A stretch of DNA of 64,000 nt from an uncultured bacterium (GTDB lineage: Bacteria > Actinomycetota > Coriobacteriia > Coriobacteriales > Coriobacteriaceae). Under the pieces are notes generated by a model. It was not told the DNA's origin, did not search any database, and was given only the letters and a program-made list of their open reading frames with translations. Where the stretch lies: assembly GCA_905216145.1 (NCBI GenBank), contig CAJMST010000002.1, forward strand, positions 62,001 through 126,000, written 5' to 3'. Below are positions 43,437-52,572 of the stretch, one piece after another (position 1 is the first letter of the stretch; every line of letters begins with the position of its first letter). Position numbers and translations under genes: made by a program.

Positions 43437-45400
43437 GTGAGGTTCAGACGCTGGTGGAGTGCCCCGTTATCGTTGGCACGGCGGGCCACGTCGACCACGG
43501 TAAGTCGGCACTGATCGAGGCGCTGACCGGCAAGAATCCCGACCGTCTGGAGGTTGAGCGCCGTCGCGGTATGACCGTGGAGCTTGGCTTTGGCGAGCTG
43601 GCGCTGCCGAGCGGCAAGATCGTGGGCCTGGTCGACGTGCCGGGCCACGCGCATTACTTGCGCGCCATGGTGCAGGGCGCCACGGGCATCGACGTGGCCG
43701 TGCTGGTGGTTTCTGCCGTCGAGGGCGTGATGCCGCAGACCCGCGAGCACGTGCATGTGCTGGAGCTGCTGGGCGTTACGCATATGGTGGTGGCGCTGAC
43801 GATGTGCGACCTGGCCGATGCCGAGATGACCGAGCTTGCCGAGCTCGATGTCGATGACTTTTTGTCGGGTACCGTGTTTGCGGGCGCGCCGATCGTGCCC
43901 GTGTCGTCCAAGACCGGCGCGGGGATCGATGACCTACTGGCTGCGCTTGACGAGCAGGTTGCCGCTTGCTGGGATGCTTGCCGTGCCCGTGCCGAGCTCA
44001 CCGATGCCGCGCCGCGTCTGCCTATCGACCGCTGCTTTACGATCAAGGGCGTCGGCACCGTCGTGACGGGAACGTTGCACGATGCGCCGGTTGCGGTTGG
44101 CGACGAACTGATGGCTTTGCCGTCGCGCACGGTCTGTCGCGTCCGCGGGATCCAAGTGCATGGCGACACGCAGCAGGCGCTGCCCGGTCAGCGCGTGGCG
44201 CTCAATTTAGTGGGCGATGGTGTCGCCGCGCTCGATCGCGGTGAGATGCTGGGCGTGGCGGACCGCTTTGGTCAGACGTTGCGCTTTATGATGACGTTCA
44301 CCTACCTGGGCCGCGAGGGCGCCAAGCCGCGTGTGCTCGAGTCGGGCGCGCGCGTGCATGTGATGGCCGGCACGGCCGAGGTCGTTGGCCGCATCATGCT
44401 TTTGGAGGGCGAGGCCCCCATGGCGGTGGGCGAGACCCGTACCGTGCAGGTGCGCTTGGAGGAGCCGCTGCCGCTGCGTGCCGGAGACCATGCCGTGGTG
44501 CTGTCGTATTCGCCCATTATGCTCATTGGCGGCGGGCGCGTGCTGCTATCGCGCTGCCGTCGCTCGCGCGAGCTTTCTGCCGGCGAGCTCGCACTGTTTG
44601 CGGCGCTTGAGTCCGGCGATATCGCGGGCGGTGTGGGCGCTTGGCTGGCACTGCAGATGCTGCCGGTTACGGCGGTTGATGTTGCCGAGGCTTTGGATCT
44701 TGGTGTCGGCGAGGTCGATGCCGCACTGCGCGGGTTGGTGGCGCAGGGCTCCGTTCGCAAGCTTTCCGTGGGTGATGCGGACCACTTGGCGGATGCCGCG
44801 GTGCTCGACGCCGCGATGGATGCACTGGCGGCGACCCTGTCAGCCATGCATGCGGCGTCTCCCAAGGAGACGGGCTTTACACCCGGCGCCGTTGCCCATG
44901 CTGCGTGGCCTGCCGCTGATGATGGCGTTGCCGCGGCTCTGATTGCCGAGGGCTGCTCGCGTGGCGTGTGTGCCGCCGAGGGTGCCGAGGTATTCGACCC
45001 GCACTCCGCTGCCGCCGCGGCGCGTGTGGTGCGAGAGGCCTGCGAACGTATCGTTGCCTTGCTGGACGAAGCCGGCCTCGATGCACCGACGTTGCCCGAA
45101 GTGGGCGAGCAGTTGCAGCTCGATCGCGACACCATGACGCGCGCCCTGCGCGAGCTTTCGCTCAACCGTTTCATCGTGAAGGTCGAGCGTGACGTTGCCC
45201 TGTCTGCCGCCGCCGAGGCCCATGCGCGTGAGCTCGTCGCCGCCGCCATTGAGGCAGCCGGCGGCGCTGCCACCACGAGCGTGCTGCGTGAGGCTCTGAG
45301 TGTGTCGCGCAAACGTGCTATCAGCATCTTGGAGCACCTGGATGCCGTGCGCTTCACGGTGCTCGACAAGGACGCCGGCGGCCTGAGGTCCCTGCGCTAG
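43433..45400 (+). CDS. selB: Selenocysteine-specific elongation factor
   Basis: The 655-residue GTPase delivers Sec-tRNA to UGA codons marked by SECIS. G motifs are GTAGHVDHGKSALIEALTG, DVPGHAHYLRAM and TMCDLAD. Translation-factor barrel domains follow, then C-terminal winged helices (from about residue 420) that bind the SECIS RNA. The length fits bacterial SelB (about 610-640). It overlaps selA by 4 nt; tRNA-Sec lies 150 nt downstream. Confidence 0.96.
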   Translation: MSEVQTLVECPVIVGTAGHVDHGKSALIEALTGKNPDRLEVERRRGMTVELGFGELALPSGKIVGLVDVPGHAHYLRAMVQGATGIDVAVLVVSAVEGVMPQTREHVHVLELLGVTHMVVALTMCDLADAEMTELAELDVDDFLSGTVFAGAPIVPVSSKTGAGIDDLLAALDEQVAACWDACRARAELTDAAPRLPIDRCFTIKGVGTVVTGTLHDAPVAVGDELMALPSRTVCRVRGIQVHGDTQQALPGQRVALNLVGDGVAALDRGEMLGVADRFGQTLRFMMTFTYLGREGAKPRVLESGARVHVMAGTAEVVGRIMLLEGEAPMAVGETRTVQVRLEEPLPLRAGDHAVVLSYSPIMLIGGGRVLLSRCRRSRELSAGELALFAALESGDIAGGVGAWLALQMLPVTAVDVAEALDLGVGEVDAALRGLVAQGSVRKLSVGDADHLADAAVLDAAMDALAATLSAMHAASPKETGFTPGAVAHAAWPAADDGVAAALIAEGCSRGVCAAEGAEVFDPHSAAAAARVVREACERIVALLDEAGLDAPTLPEVGEQLQLDRDTMTRALRELSLNRFIVKVERDVALSAAAEAHARELVAAAIEAAGGAATTSVLREALSVSRKRAISILEHLDAVRFTVLDKDAGGLRSLR

Positions 45401-45425
45401 GCCGGTCACTCGCTCCCGCCTCCTC

Positions 45426-45492
45426 AGTTGCGGTGAAATAGTTCCTATTTGGAGGCTTTGGCAGCAAATACAGGAACTATTCCACCGCAACT
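45426..45492 (+). repeat. Dispersed hairpin family, copy 4
   Basis: AGTTGCGGTGAAATAGTTCC pairs with the right arm ending CCACCGCAACT (one mismatch). GCCTCCTC flanks it on the left, facing the selB stop at 45400; tRNA-Sec is on the other side. Confidence 0.88.
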
Positions 45493-45531
45493 TCTTGTTC
45501 GTCTTTTTGGGATGGAGCCGTTTCGGTTTGG

Positions 45532-45537
45532 TAAAAT
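45532..45537 (+). promoter_or_regulatory. Candidate -10 box for tRNA-Sec
   Basis: TAAAAT lies 12 nt before the mature tRNA 5' end. TTGGGA at 45507-45512 is a possible -35 box at 19 bp. Confidence 0.35.
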
Positions 45538-45549
45538 ACCGCCGCACTT

Positions 45550-45646
45550 GGGAACGGATGGGCTCCGGTGGGCTCCGCGGTCCTCAAAACCGTTGCGAGG
45601 CGTGCAAAACGTCTTGGATGTGTTCGATTCACATACGTTCCCGCCA
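45550..45646 (+). tRNA. selC: tRNA-Sec (anticodon TCA)
   Basis: The 97-nt molecule has the features of bacterial selenocysteine tRNA. The acceptor arms GGGAACGG and ACGTTCCC give 7 Watson-Crick pairs plus one mismatch, with discriminator G and encoded CCA. The D region contains TCCGGTG as in E. coli selC. The anticodon arm is GCGGT, loop CCTCAAA with TCA, ACCGT. A long variable arm pairs GAGGCGT with ACGTCTT. The T arm is ATGTG, TTCGATT, CACAT. It directly follows selA-selB. Confidence 0.95.
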
Positions 45647-45800
45647 TACGCTACCAGCGCTTTTGTGCTCGCGGTCTTGCTGCGTGCCGCAAAGGCGCTG
45701 TTTTGTTTTTGTACGAGCTTTTTGTAGCAACGCTATTTCGGCGGCTGTATTTTGCTTCGTGCACCGGGTTTCGAGCATGCCGATGGAGGTGTTTTGCCGT

Positions 45801-46433
45801 ATGACTACCGTAAGACGTGCCGATCTTTCTTGTGTCGTCCAGGCGGGCGGGCTGTCCTCGCGCATGGGCTGCGATAAGGCGCGCATGGCGTTTTGCGGCG
45901 AGCCGCTCATCGAGCGCGTGCTGGGTCGGTTGGCGCCTGTTGCCGGTGAGTTAGTCGTGACGACTTCGCGTCCCAGCGAGCTTGCCTACCTTGAGGAGCG
46001 CGCGTTTGGCGGCTTGGTGCCGCGCGTGGTGGCGGACCTTGAAGGGCCGGCGGGCGCCATGCGCGGCATCGCGAGTTCGCTGACTGCGGCCCGGCTGCCT
46101 CTCGTTGCTATCGTCGCCTGTGATATGCCGTTTGTCTCTTCGGAGCTAATCGGTGCCCTTGCTGGCTGTGTCGAGGCCGAGGCGCTCGACGTGTGCGTGC
46201 CGCGCGAGGAGCGGGGGATTGAGCCGCTTTGCGCCGTCTGGCGCCGTGACGCGTGTGCGCCGGTTGCCCAAGAGCTGCTCGCCTGCGACCGCCAGCGTAT
46301 TCGCTGCCTGATCAATCGCGTTCAGGCTGGTTATATGGATGAGCCGCAGATCGTTAAGGTCGCCGGCTCGACGCTCTGCTTCGAAAATGTCAATACGCCC
46401 GAGGAGTTTGCGGCGGCCGAGTTACTCGCCTAG
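45801..46433 (+). CDS. mobA: Molybdenum cofactor guanylyltransferase
   Basis: The 210-residue protein adds GMP to Mo-molybdopterin to make the MGD cofactor of FdhF and related enzymes. The nucleotide-binding motif is VVQAGGLSSRMGCDKARM, then DLEGPAGAMRGI and VACDMPFVSSELI. The ATG at 45801 is chosen by the homology start; GGAGGT is 10 nt upstream, slightly far, so a nearby TTG at 45794 cannot be used (other frame) and an ATG at 45780 is an alternative. The short DUF3343 gene follows by 15 nt. Confidence 0.88.
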   Translation: MTTVRRADLSCVVQAGGLSSRMGCDKARMAFCGEPLIERVLGRLAPVAGELVVTTSRPSELAYLEERAFGGLVPRVVADLEGPAGAMRGIASSLTAARLPLVAIVACDMPFVSSELIGALAGCVEAEALDVCVPREERGIEPLCAVWRRDACAPVAQELLACDRQRIRCLINRVQAGYMDEPQIVKVAGSTLCFENVNTPEEFAAAELLA

Positions 46434-46448
46434 ACGATTGGAGTTGCC

Positions 46449-46844
46449 ATGTCTCACGATATTTGTCCCGACACGGGAGAACCTTGCACTTGCGACGGGT
46501 CCGAACCCTGTACCTGCGGTTGCGGTGGTTGTGGACATACCGCGGAAGAGGAGGCTGCTGCCGCGGCGTATCGTGATGCACACCGCGAAGGCCCGTCCGG
46601 TGATGCCCTCGACCACGAACGCAAGATCATCGTTTCATTCGATAGCACCTTCGATGTGATGGAATGCGAACAGCTGTGTCTTGCCGCCGGTGTGCCCGGG
46701 CGCATTATGCCGCTGCCCGGCTCTATCACCGCCGGCTGCGGGCTGTGCTGGGCCATGCCGTTCTCGGGCGATGCCCTCGCCGCCTTCCGCGCTGCCACCG
46801 AAGGCCGCATAACCCCTGCCGACTATCATCAGCTCGTCCTCTAA
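46449..46844 (+). CDS. DUF3343 (Se/S carrier-like) protein with a cysteine-rich N-terminal extension
   Basis: The 131-residue protein has a C-terminal DUF3343 domain (IIVSFDSTFDVMECEQLCLA, GRIMPLPGSITAGCGLCWA) like the protein at 18437. It adds about 55 residues at the N terminus with nine cysteines in a short stretch (CPDTGEPCTCDGSEPCTC, then GCGGCGH). This could bind a metal, an Fe-S cluster or several Se/S atoms. It lies 15 nt after mobA and near tRNA-Sec, which fits a role in selenium or Mo-enzyme maturation. TTGGAG precedes the ATG, as in the first DUF3343 gene. Confidence 0.8.
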   Translation: MSHDICPDTGEPCTCDGSEPCTCGCGGCGHTAEEEAAAAAYRDAHREGPSGDALDHERKIIVSFDSTFDVMECEQLCLAAGVPGRIMPLPGSITAGCGLCWAMPFSGDALAAFRAATEGRITPADYHQLVL

Positions 46845-46848
46845 CCAC

Positions 46849-46891
46849 CTAAACCACCACAAAGGTGCCTGTCCCCAATGTGGTGGTTTAG
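46849..46891. repeat. Perfect 13-bp hairpin after the second DUF3343 gene
   Basis: CTAAACCACCACA (46849-46861) pairs with TGTGGTGGTTTAG (46879-46891). No T run follows. The loop contains GGTGCCTGTCCCC. Confidence 0.7.
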
Positions 46892-47101
46892 AACACGTGG
46901 ACGAAACAGGTTTGAAACACGGGTTTTGCACGTCAGGTGCTCAAAAACGCCTCTACCTGCATCGTAATCAAAACGAAACATCCGCCCGTCGGCTTATGGG
47001 AAACTTTCCCGCAACAGTGCGATATTATCCATACACGATAAAGCTCGCGGCGCATGGGGTGCCGCGACCGACACTTTTCGTTTCCCATCATTGGAGGAAG
47101 C

Positions 47102-48457
47102 ATGAGCTACACGCAGAAAGTTCTCGAAGAGCTCAAGGCCCGCTATCCCGAGCAGCCTGAGTTCATCCAGGCCGCGACCGAGATCCTCGGCACCATCCAG
47201 CCGGCGCTCGACGCCCATCCCGAGTACGAGGAGGCCGCCCTGCTTGAGCGTCTCGTCGAGCCCGAGCGCATCGTTATGTTCCGTGTCCCCTGGGTCGACG
47301 ACCAGGGCAAGGTCCAGGTCAACCGCGGCTACCGCGTCGAGTTCAACTCTGCCATTGGACCCTACAAGGGCGGCCTGCGCTTTAACCCGACGGTCACCCT
47401 GGGCATGCTCAAGTTCCTGGGCCTGGAGCAGATCCTCAAGAACAGCCTGACCACCCTTCCCATGGGCGGCGGCAAGGGCGGTTCCGACTTTGACCCCAAG
47501 GGCAAGTCCAACAACGAGATCATGCACTTCTGCCAGTCCTTCATGACCGAGCTTTATCGCCACATTGGCCCCAACACCGACGTTCCCGCCGGCGACCTGG
47601 GCGTTGGCGGCCGCGAGGTTGCCTACCTGTTCGGTCAGTACAAGCGCCTGACCAACGAGTGGACCGGCGTCCTTACCGGCAAGGGCCTCTCCTTTGGCGG
47701 CTCGCTCGCCCGTACCGAGGCCACCGGTTACGGCCTGGCCTACTTTGTGGACGAGTACCTCAAGAGCCGCGGCGACTCCTTCGAGGGCAAGAACGTCGTC
47801 GTTCATGGCTCCGGCAACGTCGCCATCTACGCCGTCCAGAAGGTCTCCCAGCTCGGCGGCAAGGTGCTCGCCTGCTCCGATACCCACGGTTGGGTCGAGG
47901 ATCCCGACGGCATCGACTACACCGTGCTCGAGCACGTCTACAACAAGAAGCGCTCCGGCCACGACAAGGGCGTTACGCTCGCTATGTACGTTGACGAGAA
48001 GCCTAACGCCGTGTGGCACGAGGGCGACGGCCGTGGCGTTTGGCAGCTGCCCTGCGACATCGCGCTGCCCTGCGCTCGCGAGAACACGCTGCTGCTCGAG
48101 GACGCCCAGGCGCTCGTCGCCAACGGCTGCAAGGTGGTCGGCGAGGGCGCGAACATGCCCACGACCATCGAGGCCACGACCTACTTCCAGGAGAACGGCG
48201 TCGCCTTTATGCCTGGTAAGGCTGCCAACGCCGGTGGCGTGCTCGTGTCCGGCTTGGAGATGAGCCAGAACGCCGAGCACCTGTCCTGGACCTTCGAGGA
48301 GGTCGACGGCAAGCTCGAGCAGCTCATGCGCGGCATGTTCCACAACGTGGACGACACCGCCAAGGAGTACGGCCAGGAGGGCAATTTCGTCATGGGCGCA
48401 AACATCGCCGGCTTCCTGAAGGTCGCCGACGCTATGCTCGCCCAGGGCGTCTGCTAA
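47102..48457 (+). CDS. gdhA: NADP-type glutamate dehydrogenase
   Basis: The 451-residue hexameric-type enzyme assimilates ammonia into 2-oxoglutarate. Signatures are IGPYKGGLRFNPTVTLGMLK, the catalytic lysine in LPMGGGKGGSDFDPKG and PAGDLGVGGREVAYLFGQYK; the Rossmann motif is VVHGSGNVAIYA. TTGGAGGAAG precedes the ATG at 47102; TATTAT at 47023-47028 is a possible -10. A terminator follows. Confidence 0.96.
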   Translation: MSYTQKVLEELKARYPEQPEFIQAATEILGTIQPALDAHPEYEEAALLERLVEPERIVMFRVPWVDDQGKVQVNRGYRVEFNSAIGPYKGGLRFNPTVTLGMLKFLGLEQILKNSLTTLPMGGGKGGSDFDPKGKSNNEIMHFCQSFMTELYRHIGPNTDVPAGDLGVGGREVAYLFGQYKRLTNEWTGVLTGKGLSFGGSLARTEATGYGLAYFVDEYLKSRGDSFEGKNVVVHGSGNVAIYAVQKVSQLGGKVLACSDTHGWVEDPDGIDYTVLEHVYNKKRSGHDKGVTLAMYVDEKPNAVWHEGDGRGVWQLPCDIALPCARENTLLLEDAQALVANGCKVVGEGANMPTTIEATTYFQENGVAFMPGKAANAGGVLVSGLEMSQNAEHLSWTFEEVDGKLEQLMRGMFHNVDDTAKEYGQEGNFVMGANIAGFLKVADAMLAQGVC

Positions 48458-48484
48458 ATCTTCGCTCGACATAGCATGTGATGA

Positions 48485-48514
48485 GGCTCCCAGCTATCTG
48501 GCTGGGAGCCTTTT
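48485..48514 (+). terminator. Terminator after gdhA
   Basis: GGCTCCCAGC (48485-48494) pairs with GCTGGGAGCC (48501-48510), followed by TTTT. Confidence 0.9.
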
Positions 48515-48532
48515 CTATCCCGGAGGACACCT

Positions 48533-48607
48533 CATAACTTGCGGTGATATACGGACTGTTTTGCGTTCCAGAACGGCTAATCAGTCCGTATATCACCGCA
48601 AGTTATG
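48533..48607 (+). repeat. Dispersed hairpin family, copy 5 (with compensatory changes)
   Basis: The outer arm reads CATAACTTGCGGTGATATAC and pairs with the right arm ending ATATCACCGCAAGTTATG. Compared with the other copies, G to C in AAGTT and A to T in GAAATA are both matched by complementary changes on the other arm. The inner class is CGGACTG. Confidence 0.9.
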
Positions 48608-48686
48608 GATGGGTGGGTGGATTTTGTCCTAAAACGGTGTGCGGCCCCTCGTTTGGTACACTTAAAAGTACTGGACAAGTGAAGAG

Positions 48687-49601
48687 ATGGGGGAGAACGT
48701 GCTCAAGTTCGGTACCTACGTCCGTGTTGGAAACGCGGCCGAAGCCTATGAGCTCTTACAGAAGAACCGCAACAACAAGATTGTGGGCGGCGGCATCTGG
48801 ATGCGCCTGGGTTCGCGTCGCGTGGCGACGGCGATTGACCTTTCGGCCTGCGGACTCGATCAGATCGAGGAGACCGAGACTGAGTTTCGCATCGGTGCCA
48901 TGTGCACCCTGCGCCAGCTCGAGCGCCATGCCGGGCTCAACGCGCTTGTCAACAATGTCTTTGAGTTCGCCGTCCACGATATCGTGGGCGTGCAGCTGCG
49001 CAATACCGCCACGGTGGGCGGCAGCATCTACGGCCGCTTTGGTTTTTCGGACGTGCTCTCGGCCTTTTTGGCGCTCGATTCGTACGTTGAGCTGACGGGC
49101 GCCGGCCGCGTGCCGCTCGCGGAGTTCGTGGGCATGGGCTACGTGCGCGACGTGATCGAGCACGTGGTGGTCGTTAAGCACGATTACCGCGCAAGCTATG
49201 AGGCCGTGCGCAAGGCCGCGACCGACTTCCCCTCGCTCAACGTCACCGCCGCCTGGTGGAACGGCTCCTGGCACGTCACCGTGGGCGCCCGCCCGCTGCG
49301 CGCGACCTTGCTGCAGGGCGAGGCATGTGGCCTGGTGAGCGAGCAGCCTTCCGAGGACGAGCTACGCACACTGGCCGTATCCGTGCGTGCCCTGAGCTAC
49401 GGCACCAACCTGTGGGGCTCGGCCGACTACCGTCGCCGCATCTCGGCCCCGCTCGCCATCCAGGCCGTGCGCCGCGCCGCCGGCATCGAGCTTTCTGCCG
49501 CGCTTGCCCGCGAGCTCGAGACCGTGCAAGTGCCTAAGTTCGCCACGGACGAGTACTCCTGCCGCCGCGTGCCCGGCGTCGATTCTAGCGAGGTGCGCTA
49601 A
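48687..49601 (+). CDS. FAD-binding subunit of a molybdenum hydroxylase (CoxM/XdhB-like)
   Basis: The 304-residue protein carries the FAD domain of the xanthine dehydrogenase family (IGAMCTLRQLERHAGL, QLRNTATVGGSIYGRFGF, with a C-terminal CO-dehydrogenase-flavoprotein domain). It should take electrons from the next gene's Fe-S clusters. The start is unclear: the ATG at 48687 has only GAAGAG close to it, and a GTG at 48699 has GGGGAG 3 nt upstream. It overlaps the next gene by 1 nt. Confidence 0.85.
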   Translation: MGENVLKFGTYVRVGNAAEAYELLQKNRNNKIVGGGIWMRLGSRRVATAIDLSACGLDQIEETETEFRIGAMCTLRQLERHAGLNALVNNVFEFAVHDIVGVQLRNTATVGGSIYGRFGFSDVLSAFLALDSYVELTGAGRVPLAEFVGMGYVRDVIEHVVVVKHDYRASYEAVRKAATDFPSLNVTAAWWNGSWHVTVGARPLRATLLQGEACGLVSEQPSEDELRTLAVSVRALSYGTNLWGSADYRRRISAPLAIQAVRRAAGIELSAALARELETVQVPKFATDEYSCRRVPGVDSSEVR

Positions 49602-52432
49602 TGGCTGCCAAACTCATCGATCTTTCCTTCACGCTCAACGGCCGCAAGGTCAAGGTTCAGATTGCCCCCGACACCATGCTCTTTGCGCTGCTGCGCGAGC
49701 AGGGCTGCGCGTCGGTGCGCTGCGCCTGCGAGACCACCAACTGCGGCCTGTGCACGGTGTGGCTCGATGGCGACCCGGTGTTGAGCTGCTCGGTTCCCGC
49801 CGCCCGTGTTGAGGGCCACGCCATCACCACGCTTGAGGGCCTTAAGGCCGAGTCCGAGGCGCTTGCTCGCGCAATGGCTGCCGAAGGCGCCGAGCAGTGC
49901 GGTTTTTGCGCCCCCGGCCTCATCATGAACGTGCTGGCGCTCGCCCGCGCCGCCAAGGAGGACCCGAGCCTCGTCGCCACGCGCGAGGAGCTCTCGCGCC
50001 AGCTCGCCGGCAATCTGTGCCGTTGCAGCGGCTACGAGAGCCAGCTGCGCGCCATCGTGCGCTTCCTCAACGAGTCCGGCGTGCAGGTGGGCTTTGAGAT
50101 GCCAGAGCTGCCGGTCAATAACACCAGCTCCGACGGTGTCTCCTACAAGCAGATCACTCACAAGCAGCCCAAGAAGGACTCGAAGGCGCTGCTCGAGGGT
50201 CGTCCCGTCTACACCGGCGATATGGTGCCCGCCGGTGCGCTCATCGTCAAACTCAAGCGCAGCCCGTATGCGCGCGCCAAGATCCGCTCCATCGATACGT
50301 CGCGCGCCCTGAAGGTGCCTGGCGTGGTGGGCGTCTACACCTACGAGGACGTGCCCAAGCGCCGCTTTACCATCGCCGGCCAGAGCTATCCGCAGCCGAG
50401 TCCCTACGACCGCCTGATTCTCGAGAACCTCGTCCGTTACCAAAACGAAGAGGTGGCGATTGTCGCCGCCGAGACCGAGGAAGCCGCCGACAAGGCGCTC
50501 AAGCTCATCAAGGTCGACTATGAGGTGCTCGAGCCGCTGCTCGACTTTACCCAGGCGCTCGATAATGACATCGTGGTCCACCCCGAGGGCGACGTGACCT
50601 TTATGTTCCCGCAGGGCGGCGACGTCCCGCGCAACCTGGTGTGCAGCGGCACGAGCGATTTTGGCGACTTGGACGAGGCCTTCGCCCAGAGCGACATCGT
50701 CTTCACCCGCACCTACACCAGCCAGGCCACGCAGACCGCGCCCATGGAAACCTTCCGCGCCTTCGCGACGACCGACGCGTTCGGGCGTATCTCGGTGACC
50801 ACCTCCACGCAGGTACCCTTCCACGTGCGCCGCATGGTCGCGCAGTCGCTCGACATTCCGCAGTCGCAGGTGCAGGTCATTAAGCCGCGCATCGGCGGCG
50901 GCTTTGGCTCTAAGCAGACGGGCTGCTGCGAGATCTTCGTTGCGTTTGTGACGCAGCAGACCGGCCGTCCGAGCTACTGCTGCTACACCCGTGAGGAGAC
51001 CATCACCGCGGGCAATTCGCGCCACCAGATGCAGATGACCGTCAAGCTGGGCGCCATGAACGACGGCACCATCACGGCCATCGATCTGCACACGCTGTCC
51101 AACGCCGGCGCGTACGGCGAGCACGCTACCACGACGATTGGCCTTTCGGGCCACAAGAGCCTGCCCATCTACAACCATGTGAAGGCGAGCCGCTTTAGCT
51201 GGGACGCCGTCTACACCAATACCAACCGCGGCGGCGCGTATCGCGGCTACGGTGCCACCCAGGGCCAGTTTGCCGTGGAGAGCGCCGTCAACGAGCTCGC
51301 CGACATGTTGCACATGGACCCCGCCGACCTGCGCCTTAAGAACATCGTGCGCGAGGGCGAGATCATGCCGCAGTACTACAACGAGAAGCTCAACGCCTGC
51401 GCGCTCGACCGCTGCCTGCTGCGCGCGATGGACATGATCGGCTGGCGCGACAAGCCGCTGGCCGTCGACCTGGGCGACCGCGTGCGCGCCCTGGGCTGCG
51501 CGCTCACCATGCAGGGCTCGGGCATCTCCAACGTGGACATCGCCGGCATCGACATGCGCCTTGAGGAGGACGGCTTCATTACCATCGGCACCGGCGCCAC
51601 CGATAACGGCATGGGCGTCGATACGATTCTGGCGCAGATTGCCGCCGAGGAGCTGGGCGTTGAAAGCTCGCTGATCGTCGTGCGCGGCGTGGACACTGAC
51701 GTGTCGCCGTTCGACGCCGGCTCGTACGCGAGCTCGGGCACGTACGTGACGGGTCTGGCTGCCAAGAACGCCGCGACCGAGCTGCGCGAGAAGATCTGCG
51801 CCAAGGCCGCCCAGATGTGGGACGTGGACGCCGCCAACGTGGTCTTCGACGGCCAGTACGTGCGCCTGTCCGACGAGCGTGCCGCCCGCGAGCTCGGCCG
51901 CTACCTCTCCCTGCGCGACTTTGCCAACCTGTGCGTCAAGAACATCGCGGGCGGTGACGCGCTCACCTCGCATGCGTCTGCCTGTCTACCTGTTTCGCCC
52001 CCGCCGTTTATGGCCGGCATTGCCGAGGTCGAGGTCGACAAGGCCACCGGCAAGGTGACCGTGGTGGATTACGCCGCGGCCGTCGACTGCGGCACCGTCA
52101 TCAACGAGGCGCTCGCGCGCGTCCAGGCCGAGGGCGGCATTGCCCAAGGTATCGGCCACGCGCTCTACGAGATTGTGGAGCATGACGACCGCGGACGCCT
52201 GCGCACCGGCAACTTTATGAGCTACAAGCTGCCCACGCGTCTGGATATTGGCAGCATTCGCGTGGCCTTTGAGCCGAGCTACGAGCCGACGGGCCCGTTT
52301 GGCGCCAAGTCGATCGGCGAAGTCGTCATCAACACGCCGCTCGCCGCCGTGGCCTCGGCCGTGGCGCACGCCACCGGCCATCAGGTTCGCTCGCTGCCGA
52401 TCACGCCCGAGAAGGCCCTGCTGGGGGAGTAG
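49601..52432 (+). CDS. Molybdenum hydroxylase, fused [2Fe-2S] and Mo-binding subunits (XDH/aldehyde oxidoreductase family)
   Basis: The 943-residue protein joins a small 2x[2Fe-2S] domain (VRCACETTNCGLCTVW; CGFCAPG and CRCSGYE) to the large Mo-MCD domain (from about residue 195). Large-domain motifs are IGGGFGSKQTGCCE, AYRGYGATQGQFAVE, MQGSGISNVD and the putative catalytic Glu in GAKSIGEVVIN. The substrate could be xanthine, another purine, nicotinate or an aldehyde. Some relatives carry a labile selenium at Mo; the selenium genes in this window make that possible here but nothing in the sequence proves it. Confidence 0.88.
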   Translation: MAAKLIDLSFTLNGRKVKVQIAPDTMLFALLREQGCASVRCACETTNCGLCTVWLDGDPVLSCSVPAARVEGHAITTLEGLKAESEALARAMAAEGAEQCGFCAPGLIMNVLALARAAKEDPSLVATREELSRQLAGNLCRCSGYESQLRAIVRFLNESGVQVGFEMPELPVNNTSSDGVSYKQITHKQPKKDSKALLEGRPVYTGDMVPAGALIVKLKRSPYARAKIRSIDTSRALKVPGVVGVYTYEDVPKRRFTIAGQSYPQPSPYDRLILENLVRYQNEEVAIVAAETEEAADKALKLIKVDYEVLEPLLDFTQALDNDIVVHPEGDVTFMFPQGGDVPRNLVCSGTSDFGDLDEAFAQSDIVFTRTYTSQATQTAPMETFRAFATTDAFGRISVTTSTQVPFHVRRMVAQSLDIPQSQVQVIKPRIGGGFGSKQTGCCEIFVAFVTQQTGRPSYCCYTREETITAGNSRHQMQMTVKLGAMNDGTITAIDLHTLSNAGAYGEHATTTIGLSGHKSLPIYNHVKASRFSWDAVYTNTNRGGAYRGYGATQGQFAVESAVNELADMLHMDPADLRLKNIVREGEIMPQYYNEKLNACALDRCLLRAMDMIGWRDKPLAVDLGDRVRALGCALTMQGSGISNVDIAGIDMRLEEDGFITIGTGATDNGMGVDTILAQIAAEELGVESSLIVVRGVDTDVSPFDAGSYASSGTYVTGLAAKNAATELREKICAKAAQMWDVDAANVVFDGQYVRLSDERAARELGRYLSLRDFANLCVKNIAGGDALTSHASACLPVSPPPFMAGIAEVEVDKATGKVTVVDYAAAVDCGTVINEALARVQAEGGIAQGIGHALYEIVEHDDRGRLRTGNFMSYKLPTRLDIGSIRVAFEPSYEPTGPFGAKSIGEVVINTPLAAVASAVAHATGHQVRSLPITPEKALLGE

Positions 52433-52572
52433 CGGGTCGGCGAACAAGCCGTAATTGGCGGGGCGGGGCAACTCGTCCCGCCTTTTGCACTCGTGGTGAG
52501 GTCGTGAGCCTGGAAAAGGTGTGCGTGCGCTTGCCGTTCGTATCTGCTATCATTCCTAGTCTGTGCGCTCAT

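Noticed and set aside
46849..46891. Hairpin as the terminator of the mobA-DUF3343 operon
   Set aside because: Stem is perfect but no T run follows on either strand, so it is listed only as a hairpin.
49598..51973. 791-codon open frame antisense to the molybdenum hydroxylase
   Set aside because: High-GC coding sequence with C/G-ending codons leaves the antisense frame open. The product is low complexity (A, G, H, V, R rich) with no ribosome binding site, while the plus strand encodes clear Fe-S and Mo motifs.
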